A program made the translations under genes and the position numbers. DNA of 63,861 bases. Origin: Caldilineaceae bacterium (lineage in GTDB: Bacteria > Chloroflexota > Anaerolineae > Caldilineales > Caldilineaceae). The notes below the pieces were generated by a model. It was not told where the DNA came from and ran no database searches. It was given only the letters and a program-made list of their open reading frames with translations. Of this stretch, positions 42,794-51,638 are shown in pieces. The DNA lies in contig WTGY01000206.1 in the NCBI GenBank assembly GCA_011523365.1, positions 1 through 63,861 on the forward strand, in the 5' to 3' direction. Position 1 is the first letter of the stretch. The number at the start of each line of letters is the position of its first letter.

Positions 42794-43741
42794 GTGACCC
42801 GCTACTTTTCCATGCGGCTGCTGATCATCATCCCATCGCTCTTTGCGACGCTGATGATCGTCTTCTTGCTGGGCTATCTCGGCCCAATCGATCCGGTCAC
42901 AATCCTTCGCTCACAGTGGGCCGCCCAGGGTGTCTATTTGAATGAGGAGGAAGTTGCCGACCTGCGCAGCCAGTATGGGCTCGATAGACCGTTTCACGAG
43001 CAGTTCGGCACCTACATGGCGAATCTTCTCAAGGGCCATTTCGGCTACTCCTTTCTGGACGCCGCGCCGATCTGGCCGCGTATCAAACGCGCCCTACCGG
43101 TTTCCGGCCAGTTGGCGGCCGGTGTGCTCGTAATTATGGCGGTCGTCGGAATCCCATTAGGCGTAATCGCGGCCCGATTTCACAATACCTGGGTGGATTA
43201 TACTATCGTTAGCGGCAGCCTGTTCTTCTGGTCGATTCCGACCTATGTCCTTGTACCGGTGGCGCTGATCGTCATGGTCCTGTGGTTAGACGTCATGAAC
43301 GTTCCACGGGGATGGAAGGGCATTTTGCATCCTTCCTATTTCTTGGCCGCCGCGATCATCTCCACACGTTCCCTCGTGGGAGTGATCCGCCAGACTCGCG
43401 GTGGCATGTTGGAAGTAATGCAGAATGACTATGTCCGCACCGCACGCGCCAAAGGCTTGAACGAAGTCGTTGTCATGGGGCGCCACGTCGCACGCAACGC
43501 ACTTATTCCGGTTGTGACCTCTCTCGGTCTATTGGTGGACGACTTCATGTGGGGCGCGGTCTTCCTCGAACTGGCCTTCAACCTGCCTGGACTGGGGCGG
43601 CTCTTCCAGCAAGGGCTGTCCGGACGGGACTTCAACATGATTAATGGTGTCGTACTCTTCACCGCAGGTCTGACCATGGCCATAAACCTGATCGTGGATC
43701 TGATCTATCCCGTCCTTGATCCCCGCGTCGTATACGATTAG
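42794..43741 (+). CDS. Oligopeptide-type ABC transporter permease (DppB family, system 2)
   Basis: A 315-residue permease. It begins directly with the first membrane helix (RLLIIIPSLFATLMIVFLLG). The loop LRSQYGLDRPFHEQFGTYM, the MLEVMQNDYVRTARAKGLNE cytoplasmic coupling loop and the C-terminus LIYPVLDPRVVYD are standard for DppB-type subunits. The start is GTG at 42794. It follows the binding-protein gene across a perfect hairpin and pairs with the permease at 43831. Confidence 0.92.
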   Translation: MTRYFSMRLLIIIPSLFATLMIVFLLGYLGPIDPVTILRSQWAAQGVYLNEEEVADLRSQYGLDRPFHEQFGTYMANLLKGHFGYSFLDAAPIWPRIKRALPVSGQLAAGVLVIMAVVGIPLGVIAARFHNTWVDYTIVSGSLFFWSIPTYVLVPVALIVMVLWLDVMNVPRGWKGILHPSYFLAAAIISTRSLVGVIRQTRGGMLEVMQNDYVRTARAKGLNEVVVMGRHVARNALIPVVTSLGLLVDDFMWGAVFLELAFNLPGLGRLFQQGLSGRDFNMINGVVLFTAGLTMAINLIVDLIYPVLDPRVVYD

Positions 43742-43830
43742 AGCAAGTTAGGCACCGCGGGCATGGGCAGGAATGCTGTCCCACGCAATGGCTCTGAAGA
43801 GCGGACGGGAAATGCAAAGAGGGAACAAGG

Positions 43831-44814
43831 ATGGCTCAGACAGAAGCTGACAATGTAGAGGATCTGTCGCTTCAGTTGGAAGTCCAGCAACGAAAGACTC
43901 GCGGCCTCTGGAGCGATGCCTTTCGGCGTATGATACGAAACCGGCTGTCGATGGCAGGGCTTTTCATCTTTCTGCTTCTCTTTATTACAGCAATCTTCGG
44001 GCCGTATCTGGCTCCATACCCCTACATGCTCCAGGACCTTGACCGGGTCGCAGAAGGTCCAAGTACCGATTACCTGCTGGGGACCGATGACCTGGGGCGT
44101 GACATGCTGAGCCGCATCATGTGGGGTGCCCGTACGGCCGGCCTCGTCGCCATCATCTCCACAGTCTTCAGCCTTTTGCTGGGCATGCTTCTGGGGGCCG
44201 TCGCCGCGTATGCCGGCAACTGGGTCGACTGGCTCATTGGCCGCGCCATCGACGTTACGATGTCGATCCCGCAGCTTCTCTTCGCTTCGCTCATCGCTGC
44301 TACATTCCGTAAGCCGGTCGCCGACTGGGTCGACTCGATGTACGAGACAACAGGCCTGGAGTTTTTCTCTACCCCGACCTACGTCGATCTGATCGTCGTA
44401 TTCGGTGCACTCTCATTCATTCAGTGGCCTGGATACGCCCGTCTTATCAGGGGGCAGATCTTCTCTTTGCGCGAAAAGGAGTTCATCGAAGCCGCCCGCG
44501 CCATCGGAGTCACCCAAAGCAAGATTCTGATGAGACATCTGATCCCAAACGCGCTCGGCCCTCTGATTGTTGCCGTTACCTTCGGCTTTAGCGCCGCCAT
44601 CGTCGCCGAATCCGGTTTGAGTTTCCTGGGCGTAGGCGTTCAGCCGCCTCAGGCCAGCTGGGGCGCAATGATCAGTGACAACCAGTTGAGCTGGCGCTAC
44701 CGCCCCTGGCTAGTCGCCGTCCCCGGCCTGACCATCGCCATCGTCTCAATCGGAATTAACTTCCTGGGCGACGGCCTCAACGACGCCCTCAACCCGCGCC
44801 AGGCCGAATCATAA
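43831..44814 (+). CDS. Oligopeptide-type ABC transporter permease (DppC family, system 2)
   Basis: A 327-residue DppC-type permease with a soluble N-terminal stretch of about 30 residues, then the first helix. DYLLGTDDLGRDMLSRIMWG is the diagnostic segment. The coupling loop reads LREKEFIEAARAIGVTQS, and the C-terminus LGDGLNDALNPRQ is typical. It has a larger insertion around residues 155-190 (VADWVDSMYETTGLEFF) than system 1. No ATPase gene follows; the next gene is a stand-alone Gfo/Idh-like C-domain. The system must borrow ATPases, most simply those at 17902-20026. Confidence 0.92.
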   Translation: MAQTEADNVEDLSLQLEVQQRKTRGLWSDAFRRMIRNRLSMAGLFIFLLLFITAIFGPYLAPYPYMLQDLDRVAEGPSTDYLLGTDDLGRDMLSRIMWGARTAGLVAIISTVFSLLLGMLLGAVAAYAGNWVDWLIGRAIDVTMSIPQLLFASLIAATFRKPVADWVDSMYETTGLEFFSTPTYVDLIVVFGALSFIQWPGYARLIRGQIFSLREKEFIEAARAIGVTQSKILMRHLIPNALGPLIVAVTFGFSAAIVAESGLSFLGVGVQPPQASWGAMISDNQLSWRYRPWLVAVPGLTIAIVSIGINFLGDGLNDALNPRQAES

Positions 44815-44893
44815 TCCTCCCGTTTACAGGTCTTCCAGCACAGTCATCCACAGTCCTCCATCGCGCGTTGCATCAAGAATTCAGGAGCATCCT

Positions 44894-45388
44894 ATGTACG
44901 ATTGGACTGTGTTGAACCAGACCGTCAGCGAAACGCTCGCCAGCGACACTGTCGGCACGCCTCTCTTCGTCCGCTGGACCGCAGCCGCAGCCCAGAGTTC
45001 ACCCGAACTCAAACCTCTCCTGGCCGAAATGAGTGCCTGTGCCGAATCCTGGCTGTCGGGCCGGCCGCGCCGGGTCTACGCCACCGGCTCGGCTGACGCA
45101 GGCCATCTATCGCTCGCGTTGGAATACGAAAACGGTCAGTCGGCCCTTCTGGCCATTTCCCTGGCCCACAGTCATCCCTCCATGAACCTGATCATCCTCG
45201 GTGCACGCGGCGCTATCTATCAATCAGACGCCGAGGTCACTGCGCGTGCGGGGATTCTGGCCGCTGGCAAGAACGAAAGACGGCAAAACGTATCGCTCTT
45301 GTCAACGCCGCGAATGGTGTCCGCAATCGATAAGTCACTCTTCACGAAACAGCCCGTACTGCTGTCCGCCGAAGGAGACCATCAATGA
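44894..45388 (+). CDS. Stand-alone Gfo/Idh/MocA C-terminal-domain-like protein
   Basis: A 164-residue protein with no Rossmann domain. The segment AESWLSGRPRRVYATGSAD followed by HLSLALEYENGQSALL and LIILGARGAIYQSD has the layout of the C-terminal substrate/dimerisation domain of Gfo/Idh/MocA oxidoreductases. Its start is well supported: AGGAGC lies six bases before the ATG. Its stop overlaps the ATG of the full-length Gfo/Idh gene (ATGA), so it is not a random remnant of a truncated gene. It may be an accessory subunit, or a decayed duplication kept for coupling. Similarity is by eye. Confidence 0.55.
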   Translation: MYDWTVLNQTVSETLASDTVGTPLFVRWTAAAAQSSPELKPLLAEMSACAESWLSGRPRRVYATGSADAGHLSLALEYENGQSALLAISLAHSHPSMNLIILGARGAIYQSDAEVTARAGILAAGKNERRQNVSLLSTPRMVSAIDKSLFTKQPVLLSAEGDHQ

Positions 45389-46569
45389 GCAGCCACCAGT
45401 TCGGCGTCCTCCTGATCTCCGGCAGACTTACCCATCAGGAAAACTACGCTCTCAACCTGCGCGCCGACCCCCGCTGCACACTTGTCGGCCTAACTGACGA
45501 AAAGGACGTTCCCACCGAGCGCGCCCAGCTGAACAAACAGTTCGCCGATGACCTCGACATCCCCTACTTGCCCGACCTCGACGAAGCACTGGCCCGCGAC
45601 GACGTGCACGTCGTCTCCATCTGCGCCGACCCCGAGCGCCGCGGCCGCATCGCCGCCCGCTGCGCAGACGCCGGCAAGCACATCTACGTCGACAAGCCAA
45701 TGACGCCCTACCTGTCGCACGCCGACGCCGTAGTCGCCGCCGTCGAACGCACCGGCGTACGCAGCCAGATGTTTAGCTCCAACCACCAGCCTTGGGTGGA
45801 TCAGGCCCTCCAGGTCGTCGAGTCAGGCGAACTGGGCGAGTTGACCGCCATCCACGTCGACAATCTGTTCGCAAAGGGGCCAAATGGAACTGCCACCTTG
45901 GGAACCCCGCGCCAGGCAATCTACCCCCCGGTAATCTCCAACTTCGTCGACGCCAAAGCGGAGCTTTATGCCATCGGCGTCTATGCACTGGGCTTCGTCT
46001 GCATGATCTCCGGTCGCGCCGTTGAAACCGTCTTCGGCAGCACCGCTAGCTACTTCTTCGAGGCCCACCAGCGCCGCAACATGGAAGATTTCGGCTTTCT
46101 TTCTCTGACATTGGAGGGCGGCGCCACCGCTACCATCACCGGCGGCCGAGTAGGCTGGTCCAGCCACCCCGCCGGCGGCGCCAACCAGATCCACCTCATC
46201 GGCACCAAAGGATCGCTCTTCTTAAGCGCCAATCGACCGACCTTGGAAATCTACAACACTGACCCGCCTTGGACCCCGCCTGAGATTCATCCTCGCGACC
46301 CAATGGGCTTCTGGCGAACGACCCAGGAAGAAGTACGAGGCCAATCCAAACGCACCCTCGCCCCGCTCTCCAATGCACTAGATAACCGCACCGACGCCAG
46401 TTACTTCATCGACTGCATCGTCGAAGAACGCGAGAGCGGGATGAATGCACGCCAGGCCGCCTACCTGACCGAAATCCTGTTGGCAGGGTATAAGTCCGCA
46501 GCTGAAGGTCGGGTTGTTAATCTGCCTCTGGCCCGGGACGGCGACCATGCGCCGGGCACCGATGCATAA
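45385..46569 (+). CDS. Gfo/Idh/MocA family oxidoreductase
   Basis: A 394-residue oxidoreductase. The Rossmann part begins FGVLLISGRLTHQENYALN and lacks a classical GxGxxG. The usual EKP motif appears as YVDKPMTPYLSHADA (Asp for Glu). A large C-terminal domain holds GGRVGWSSHPAGGANQIH. It would reduce or oxidise a sugar or cyclitol with NAD(P). Its start codon overlaps the end of the small C-domain-like gene, with AAGGAG upstream, so the two products are probably made in fixed ratio. It is one of three full-length paralogues in this operon, each only distantly similar to the others. Confidence 0.88.
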   Translation: MSSHQFGVLLISGRLTHQENYALNLRADPRCTLVGLTDEKDVPTERAQLNKQFADDLDIPYLPDLDEALARDDVHVVSICADPERRGRIAARCADAGKHIYVDKPMTPYLSHADAVVAAVERTGVRSQMFSSNHQPWVDQALQVVESGELGELTAIHVDNLFAKGPNGTATLGTPRQAIYPPVISNFVDAKAELYAIGVYALGFVCMISGRAVETVFGSTASYFFEAHQRRNMEDFGFLSLTLEGGATATITGGRVGWSSHPAGGANQIHLIGTKGSLFLSANRPTLEIYNTDPPWTPPEIHPRDPMGFWRTTQEEVRGQSKRTLAPLSNALDNRTDASYFIDCIVEERESGMNARQAAYLTEILLAGYKSAAEGRVVNLPLARDGDHAPGTDA

Positions 46570-46646
46570 TCATCTCTTCGCCGCAAAGTTCGACAGCGTT
46601 TCACATGTAGACCGCAGCAATTCCGCTTCAACGCCAGAGGAGCCTG

Positions 46647-47687
46647 ATGACACAGTCCACTCGCCACTCAGCCGATTACCTGCAAAAGATCAGCCGCGAT
46701 CTGTTCGCTGCCACCGGAGCCCCGGACGACATCGCCGCCACAGTCGCCGAAATCCTCGTCAACGCCAACCTCGCCGGCCACGACTCCCACGGCGTCCAGT
46801 TCGTTCCTATGTACCTGGACCGCATCGAGGACGGCGGCATTGACAACAAGGCCTACCCCAAAATCGTCCGCGAGAGCGCCAACACGATGCACGTCGACGG
46901 CAAAAAGGGTTTCGGCCACACGATGAGCCGCCAGGCCATGGAGTGGGCCATCGACCGAGCAAGAAAATCCGCCGTCTGCTGCGTCACCTTCCAGAATACA
47001 ACCCACATCGGCCGCGTCGGCGAATACGCCGAGCAGGCCGCCAGGGCCGGCTGCATCACCCTGATTACGTTGGGAGGCGCCTCTGCAGCGGGTTCACAGG
47101 TAGTTCCCTTTGGCGGTGCTCGCGGCGCCTTGGGCACAAACCCCATCGCAGTAGGCATCCCCACCGGTGATGACGCCCCCTTCGTCATCGACTTCGCCAC
47201 CAGCGTCATCGCTGGAGGAAAGATCCTGGTAGCCCAGAGTAAGGGTCTTGATCTCCCAGAGGGCGCGATAGTCGACAGCGAAGGCCACCCTACAACGAAC
47301 CCTGAGGACTTCCGCAACGGCGGCTTCCTCCTGCCTTTCGGGGCACACAAGGGATACGCCCTCTCCCTGTTCTTCAGTCTCATGGGCGGGCTTGCTGGCG
47401 AATTCAACGCCGAGCTGACTTCAATGGCTGGCCTCTTCATGCAGGTCTACGACGTGGCCGCCTTCACGCCTCTTGAAGGCTATCAACGCAACGTCCGCGC
47501 CGTCCTGGACGCCATGAAGTCGATCCCGCCGGCCCCGGGATTCGATGAAGTGCTTGTCCCAGGCGACTTCGAGCACCGTTCACGACAGCAACGTCTAGCC
47601 GAAGGCATCGAAGTCCCGTCAGAAACATTCACCAGGATCGAAGCTTGGGCCGAAAAACTGAACGTATCGTTAACCGAAGAGCAATAG
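46647..47687 (+). CDS. Malate/L-lactate/ureidoglycolate dehydrogenase (Ldh2) family protein
   Basis: A 346-residue NAD(P)-dependent dehydrogenase of the Ldh2 (type 2 malate/L-lactate dehydrogenase) family, structurally unlike the Rossmann lactate dehydrogenases. Characteristic segments are NLAGHDSHGVQF near residues 40-51, the FGHTMSRQAMEWAIDRA region, and TTHIGRVGEYAEQAARAG with LGTNPIAVGIP. GAGGAG precedes the ATG. It converts a 2-hydroxy acid such as malate, ureidoglycolate or a sugar-derived keto-acid partner. Sitting between two Gfo/Idh genes, it probably handles an acid intermediate of the same pathway. Confidence 0.92.
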   Translation: MTQSTRHSADYLQKISRDLFAATGAPDDIAATVAEILVNANLAGHDSHGVQFVPMYLDRIEDGGIDNKAYPKIVRESANTMHVDGKKGFGHTMSRQAMEWAIDRARKSAVCCVTFQNTTHIGRVGEYAEQAARAGCITLITLGGASAAGSQVVPFGGARGALGTNPIAVGIPTGDDAPFVIDFATSVIAGGKILVAQSKGLDLPEGAIVDSEGHPTTNPEDFRNGGFLLPFGAHKGYALSLFFSLMGGLAGEFNAELTSMAGLFMQVYDVAAFTPLEGYQRNVRAVLDAMKSIPPAPGFDEVLVPGDFEHRSRQQRLAEGIEVPSETFTRIEAWAEKLNVSLTEEQ

Positions 47688-47700
47688 GAGGAACGGGCAG

Positions 47701-48753
47701 ATGTCGCAGCAATATCGAGTTGGCGTGGTCGGTCTCTCAGGAATCTCCGCCAACCGTCCGGCCCCCGATCCGAACAACATCTTGCAGTCGCCCAGCCCAA
47801 ACTCACATCTGGGTGCCTACCACCTCAACCCCCAAACCGACGTTGTCGCCGTCTGCGACCTCAAAACCGAGCTGTTCGAAAAGGTGGCCGACACCTGGGG
47901 CCAGGAGTTCGGTGAGCTGGAAACCTACACCGACTACCGCGCCATGATCGAACGCGAAAACCTCGATATCGTCAGCGTCGTCACCTCGGACCATCGCCAC
48001 ACCGACATCGTCGTCGAAGCCGCAAACGCCGGTGTCAAGGGAATCATCTGCGAAAAGCCGTTAGCGACAACAGTGGACGACTGCACGCGCATGATCGAAG
48101 CCTGCGAGGCCAACGGCGTTCATATTTCCGTAGACCACACCAATCGCTGGGGCCCCCACTACGATGTCGCCAGGGAAGCCATCCGCAGCGGCTCCATTGG
48201 CGAAGTGCAGCGCATCGTCGCCACGCTTGGCGGTCCGCGCGCCATGATGTTCCGCAACGGTACCCACCTTGTAGATGGCGTCTGCTTCTTTGCCGATTCA
48301 GAGCCGGAATGGGTCTTCGCCGAACTGGAACCTGGCTACGACCACTATGACAGGTACCTCGGCGACGGCGGTAAAGATCCCGCGACCGATCCCGCCGTCT
48401 CCGGCTACGTCCACTTCCGCAACGGCGTGCGCGCCTTCGTCAACGCCAACAAGTCGCAGTTTGCAGCCAGCTTTACCTTCCAGGTCTACGGCGAAACCGC
48501 CATGCTCGACGTCCACAACAGCCGCGTCATCCGCCGCGACAGAAACAATAGCGAGTTCCTTCCCTTCGAAGCCCACCTGTACACCAGGATCCCGGCCTGC
48601 GTCGCCGACCTCATCGACGCCATCGAGAACGGCAGCGACCTGCTCAGCCCGGCCAGAGAAGCCAAAAAGACGGTAGAGATTCTGGTCGGCTTCCTCCAAT
48701 CCCACGCCCGCGGCAACGTGCGCGTCGACCTTCCTCTGCCACCGGGGCACTGA
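47701..48753 (+). CDS. Gfo/Idh/MocA family oxidoreductase
   Basis: A 350-residue oxidoreductase. The Rossmann start YRVGVVGLSGISANRP carries an insert after the first strand. The canonical CEKPLATTVDDC motif lies around residue 120, and the C-terminal domain contains GYVHFRNGVRAFVNANKS. A ribosome-binding site TAGGAGG overlaps the stop of the Ldh2-type gene 13 bases upstream, so both are tightly linked. It is followed five bases later by the sialidase-like gene. It acts on an unknown sugar, acid sugar or cyclitol. Confidence 0.9.
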   Translation: MSQQYRVGVVGLSGISANRPAPDPNNILQSPSPNSHLGAYHLNPQTDVVAVCDLKTELFEKVADTWGQEFGELETYTDYRAMIERENLDIVSVVTSDHRHTDIVVEAANAGVKGIICEKPLATTVDDCTRMIEACEANGVHISVDHTNRWGPHYDVAREAIRSGSIGEVQRIVATLGGPRAMMFRNGTHLVDGVCFFADSEPEWVFAELEPGYDHYDRYLGDGGKDPATDPAVSGYVHFRNGVRAFVNANKSQFAASFTFQVYGETAMLDVHNSRVIRRDRNNSEFLPFEAHLYTRIPACVADLIDAIENGSDLLSPAREAKKTVEILVGFLQSHARGNVRVDLPLPPGH

Positions 48754-48758
48754 GGTCG

Positions 48759-50462
48759 ATGCGAGCGGTCCCGGACGACAGAAAGTTCGTCATCGCCGAC
48801 CAGAATAGCTACGCCAGTGACCTGGTCTGCCCAAACCCGCGCGGCTGGTACCACTCCGTCGCCAACGTCGTCGCCGCGCCCTCAGGCCTGGTCGCCGTCT
48901 ACCGCCTCTCCGACTCGCACTCCGCCGTCTCCACCCACATCATGGTCGCCTACTCCAGCGACCGCGGCCGCACCTGGCACGGTCACCGCTCCATCTCCCA
49001 CCGCAATGTCTGGGAGCACAACAGCGTCTGGGTCGCCCCACAGCTCAGCCGCCTGCGCGACGGTCGCCTCGTCATCATCTGCGACCTCGGCCACCGCACC
49101 TCAGGCGACGACTGGCCCCGCCTCGCCTTCTGGCAGCAGCCACCGCGGGGCATGTCCAACCACCTCTTCTGGAGCGAAGACGACGGCCGCACCTGGAGCC
49201 AGCCCGTCCAATGTGACGACGTCGGCGGCGAACCCGGCTACATCGTCGACCTTGCCGACGGAACCCTCGTATACACACGCACCGAGCCCGTCGAAACAGA
49301 TTCTTTCGAGATTCCGCCTCCCCCCGGTTACAATCGTTACCACCGCAACACTGCCGTCTTCTCCGACGATCGCGGCAAGACTTGGAACCGGACCGCAACC
49401 ATCTCCGACGACCCCTACCATAGCGACTCGGAAGTAGGCATCGTCGAACTCGAGCCCGGCCATCTGCTCGCCATCACCCGCATCGGCTTCGCCAACGGCG
49501 CCTTCGGCCAGCCCAGCCGCCTGATCCACAGCTACGACTGCGGCCGCACCTGGAACGAGCCCCAACTCGCGCCCTTCTACGGTCAGCGCACCGCCGTACA
49601 CAAACTGCGCTCCGGCAAGCTGCTCGTCACCTACCGCAACCGCTGGGGCACCTTCGCCAGTTACGCCTTCCTCTGGGACCCCGCCGAGAAACTGGCATTC
49701 GAACCTGCATCCTTCATCTGGGAAGAGTCCCGCTGCCGGCTTGAAAAGGGCTGCCTCACCTTGACGACAGACCGCGAGCCGGAAAGCCAGGTATTCTTCT
49801 CACTCTACCCAGCGCTCAACAGCCGCGCCCGCGTGGAACTGGAGGCCGAGCTCCGTCTTGCCGATCAGACCAGCGAGGGCTGCGATCTCTTCGCCGGCTG
49901 TCGCGTTCGCATCACACCCCGTGAACTCAGCCTGACCGAGAGCAGCCAGGATGAAGCCGCCTTCCACAGCACGACAGGCTCGCCGCAAGCAAGCGGGGAG
50001 CCACGCCATCAGCCGACCCACCGCATCCCGCTGGATACCACAGAATGGCACACCTATAGAATCGTGCGCTCGGAAGGCGAGATCGCCGTCTACGTCGATG
50101 GACGCCTCTGCCTGAAAGAGCCCGCAAGTGTCCCCGGCGCCCGGCTCGTCCGCTTCGGCAGTAATCGACGCGGCATCTCCCACTGGCGGTCGGTCAGCGC
50201 CTCGGTCGACAACCCGCAAGACCACAGCATCAACTGGTCCTGGCGCGCCGAGTCCGGCACCTACCCCGACCAGTTCAGACGCGACCGCTTAATCCGCCTC
50301 GACGCCACCGCCGACTCCGGCTACAGCAACTGGGACCAGCTCGAAGATGGCACGATCGTAATCGCAGATTACACAAACGATGACTTCAGAGACGCCAACT
50401 GGACCTCGAGCGCACAACCGAAGATCAAGGCTTATATCGTCAGCGAAGAGGAGTTGACATGA
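48759..50462 (+). CDS. Sialidase/BNR-repeat protein with inserted lectin-like domain
   Basis: A 567-residue six-bladed-propeller-type protein. Four Asp-boxes (S-x-D-x-G-x-T-W) are visible: SSDRGRTWHG, SEDDGRTWSQ, FSDDRGKTWNR and SYDCGRTWNE. Between about residues 305 and 490 the propeller pattern stops. The stretch there contains WHTYRIVRSEGEIAVYVDG, which looks like a concanavalin/LamG-type sandwich. The last blade then resumes (NWDQLEDGTIVIADYT). There is no signal peptide, which is unusual for sialidases. Its stop overlaps the next ATG (ATGA). Substrate release of sialic acid or another acid sugar is possible. The catalytic Arg triad was not confirmed, so exo-sialidase activity is only inferred. 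Confidence 0.8.
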   Translation: MRAVPDDRKFVIADQNSYASDLVCPNPRGWYHSVANVVAAPSGLVAVYRLSDSHSAVSTHIMVAYSSDRGRTWHGHRSISHRNVWEHNSVWVAPQLSRLRDGRLVIICDLGHRTSGDDWPRLAFWQQPPRGMSNHLFWSEDDGRTWSQPVQCDDVGGEPGYIVDLADGTLVYTRTEPVETDSFEIPPPPGYNRYHRNTAVFSDDRGKTWNRTATISDDPYHSDSEVGIVELEPGHLLAITRIGFANGAFGQPSRLIHSYDCGRTWNEPQLAPFYGQRTAVHKLRSGKLLVTYRNRWGTFASYAFLWDPAEKLAFEPASFIWEESRCRLEKGCLTLTTDREPESQVFFSLYPALNSRARVELEAELRLADQTSEGCDLFAGCRVRITPRELSLTESSQDEAAFHSTTGSPQASGEPRHQPTHRIPLDTTEWHTYRIVRSEGEIAVYVDGRLCLKEPASVPGARLVRFGSNRRGISHWRSVSASVDNPQDHSINWSWRAESGTYPDQFRRDRLIRLDATADSGYSNWDQLEDGTIVIADYTNDDFRDANWTSSAQPKIKAYIVSEEELT

Positions 50463-51538
50463 CAACATACCGAGCCGGTGTCATCGGCCATACCGGCCGC
50501 GGCAACTACGGCCACAGCCTCGACACCGTCTACCTGGGCATGGAAGAAATCGACCTGGTCGCCGTCGCCGACGCCGACCCCGAAGGTCTGGCCGCCGCCG
50601 CCGAGCGCCTCAGCGTGGACCCCGCCAACTGCTATCAGGACTACCGCACGATGCTTGAGCAAGAGCAGCTCGACATCGTCAGCGTCGCCCCCCGCTGGCT
50701 GGATCAGAAACACGACATGGTCATCGCCGCTGCCGAGTCCGGCGTGCGCGGCATCTTCTGCGAAAAACCCTTCGCGCCAACATTGGCGCAAGCCGACGCC
50801 ATGATCGCAGCCTGCGACCGCGCCGGCACGAAGATAGCCGTCTCGCACCAGGGTCGCGTCGGCCAGATTGCCCACAAAACCAGGGAGCTGTTGGCCGAGG
50901 GCGTCGTTGGCGACGTCAAAGAGGTCATCAGCGGCGGCAAACAGGACCACCGCGGCGGCGGCCAGGACCTGATGGTCCTCGGCACCCACTCCCTCGACAT
51001 GCTCTGCTTCCTCTTCGGCCATCCGCGTTGGGTACAGGCCTACGTCCTCCACGACGGCAGGGACGCCGGACCCGACGACGCCCGCCTCGGCGACGAAGAG
51101 ATCGGCCCCATCCTCGGCAACCACCTCGAAGCCACCTACGCCTTCGACAACGGCATCATGGCCACCTTCCACTCCCACCGCCGCCAGGTCCGCCCGGGCC
51201 CCCGACCCGGCGGACTGGAGATCCATGGGACTGAGGGAATCTTGATGCAACGCGACGGCTACCTCCTCCACTGCCCCCATCCCAACTGGAACCCGGCCAT
51301 CACCGAACCCGCTTGGAAGGTCGTCCTGAAGCCGAGCAACCCCGGCTTCGATACCCTCAACGCCTACATGGTCCGCGACCTGATCGCCGCCTTCGAAGAA
51401 GGACGCGAACCGATCTCCAGCGGTCGCGACGCCCGCTGGGCACTGGAGATGATCCTTGGCGTCTACACTGCCCACCGCCACGGCCGCACACCGCTGCCGC
51501 TGACGGATCGCGAACACCCGCTGCGAGACTGGGTCTGA
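50459..51538 (+). CDS. Gfo/Idh/MocA family oxidoreductase
   Basis: A 359-residue oxidoreductase, third full-length member of the operon. It begins YRAGVIGHTGRGNYGHS and carries FCEKPFAPTLAQADA around residue 100. A C-terminal segment has GTHSLDMLCFLFGHPRWVQ, typical of the family's His-bearing active-site helix. GAGGAG lies before the ATG, which overlaps the stop codon of the sialidase-like gene, so the two are translationally coupled. It probably oxidises the sugar released by that protein. Confidence 0.9.
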   Translation: MTTYRAGVIGHTGRGNYGHSLDTVYLGMEEIDLVAVADADPEGLAAAAERLSVDPANCYQDYRTMLEQEQLDIVSVAPRWLDQKHDMVIAAAESGVRGIFCEKPFAPTLAQADAMIAACDRAGTKIAVSHQGRVGQIAHKTRELLAEGVVGDVKEVISGGKQDHRGGGQDLMVLGTHSLDMLCFLFGHPRWVQAYVLHDGRDAGPDDARLGDEEIGPILGNHLEATYAFDNGIMATFHSHRRQVRPGPRPGGLEIHGTEGILMQRDGYLLHCPHPNWNPAITEPAWKVVLKPSNPGFDTLNAYMVRDLIAAFEEGREPISSGRDARWALEMILGVYTAHRHGRTPLPLTDREHPLRDWV

Positions 51539-51638
51539 ATCTGGCGATCTTAATATCCTAGGAACTGTCCTTCGTGTAGTCATGCCAAGACTCACTGAGA
51601 CGAAATCCCGCACTGCCCAACTCAACGGAAAACTCACA

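Noticed and set aside
44894..45388. Pseudogene remnant of a Gfo/Idh oxidoreductase
   Set aside because: A remnant is possible, but the strong ribosome-binding site, intact frame and stop/start overlap favour a functional short gene.
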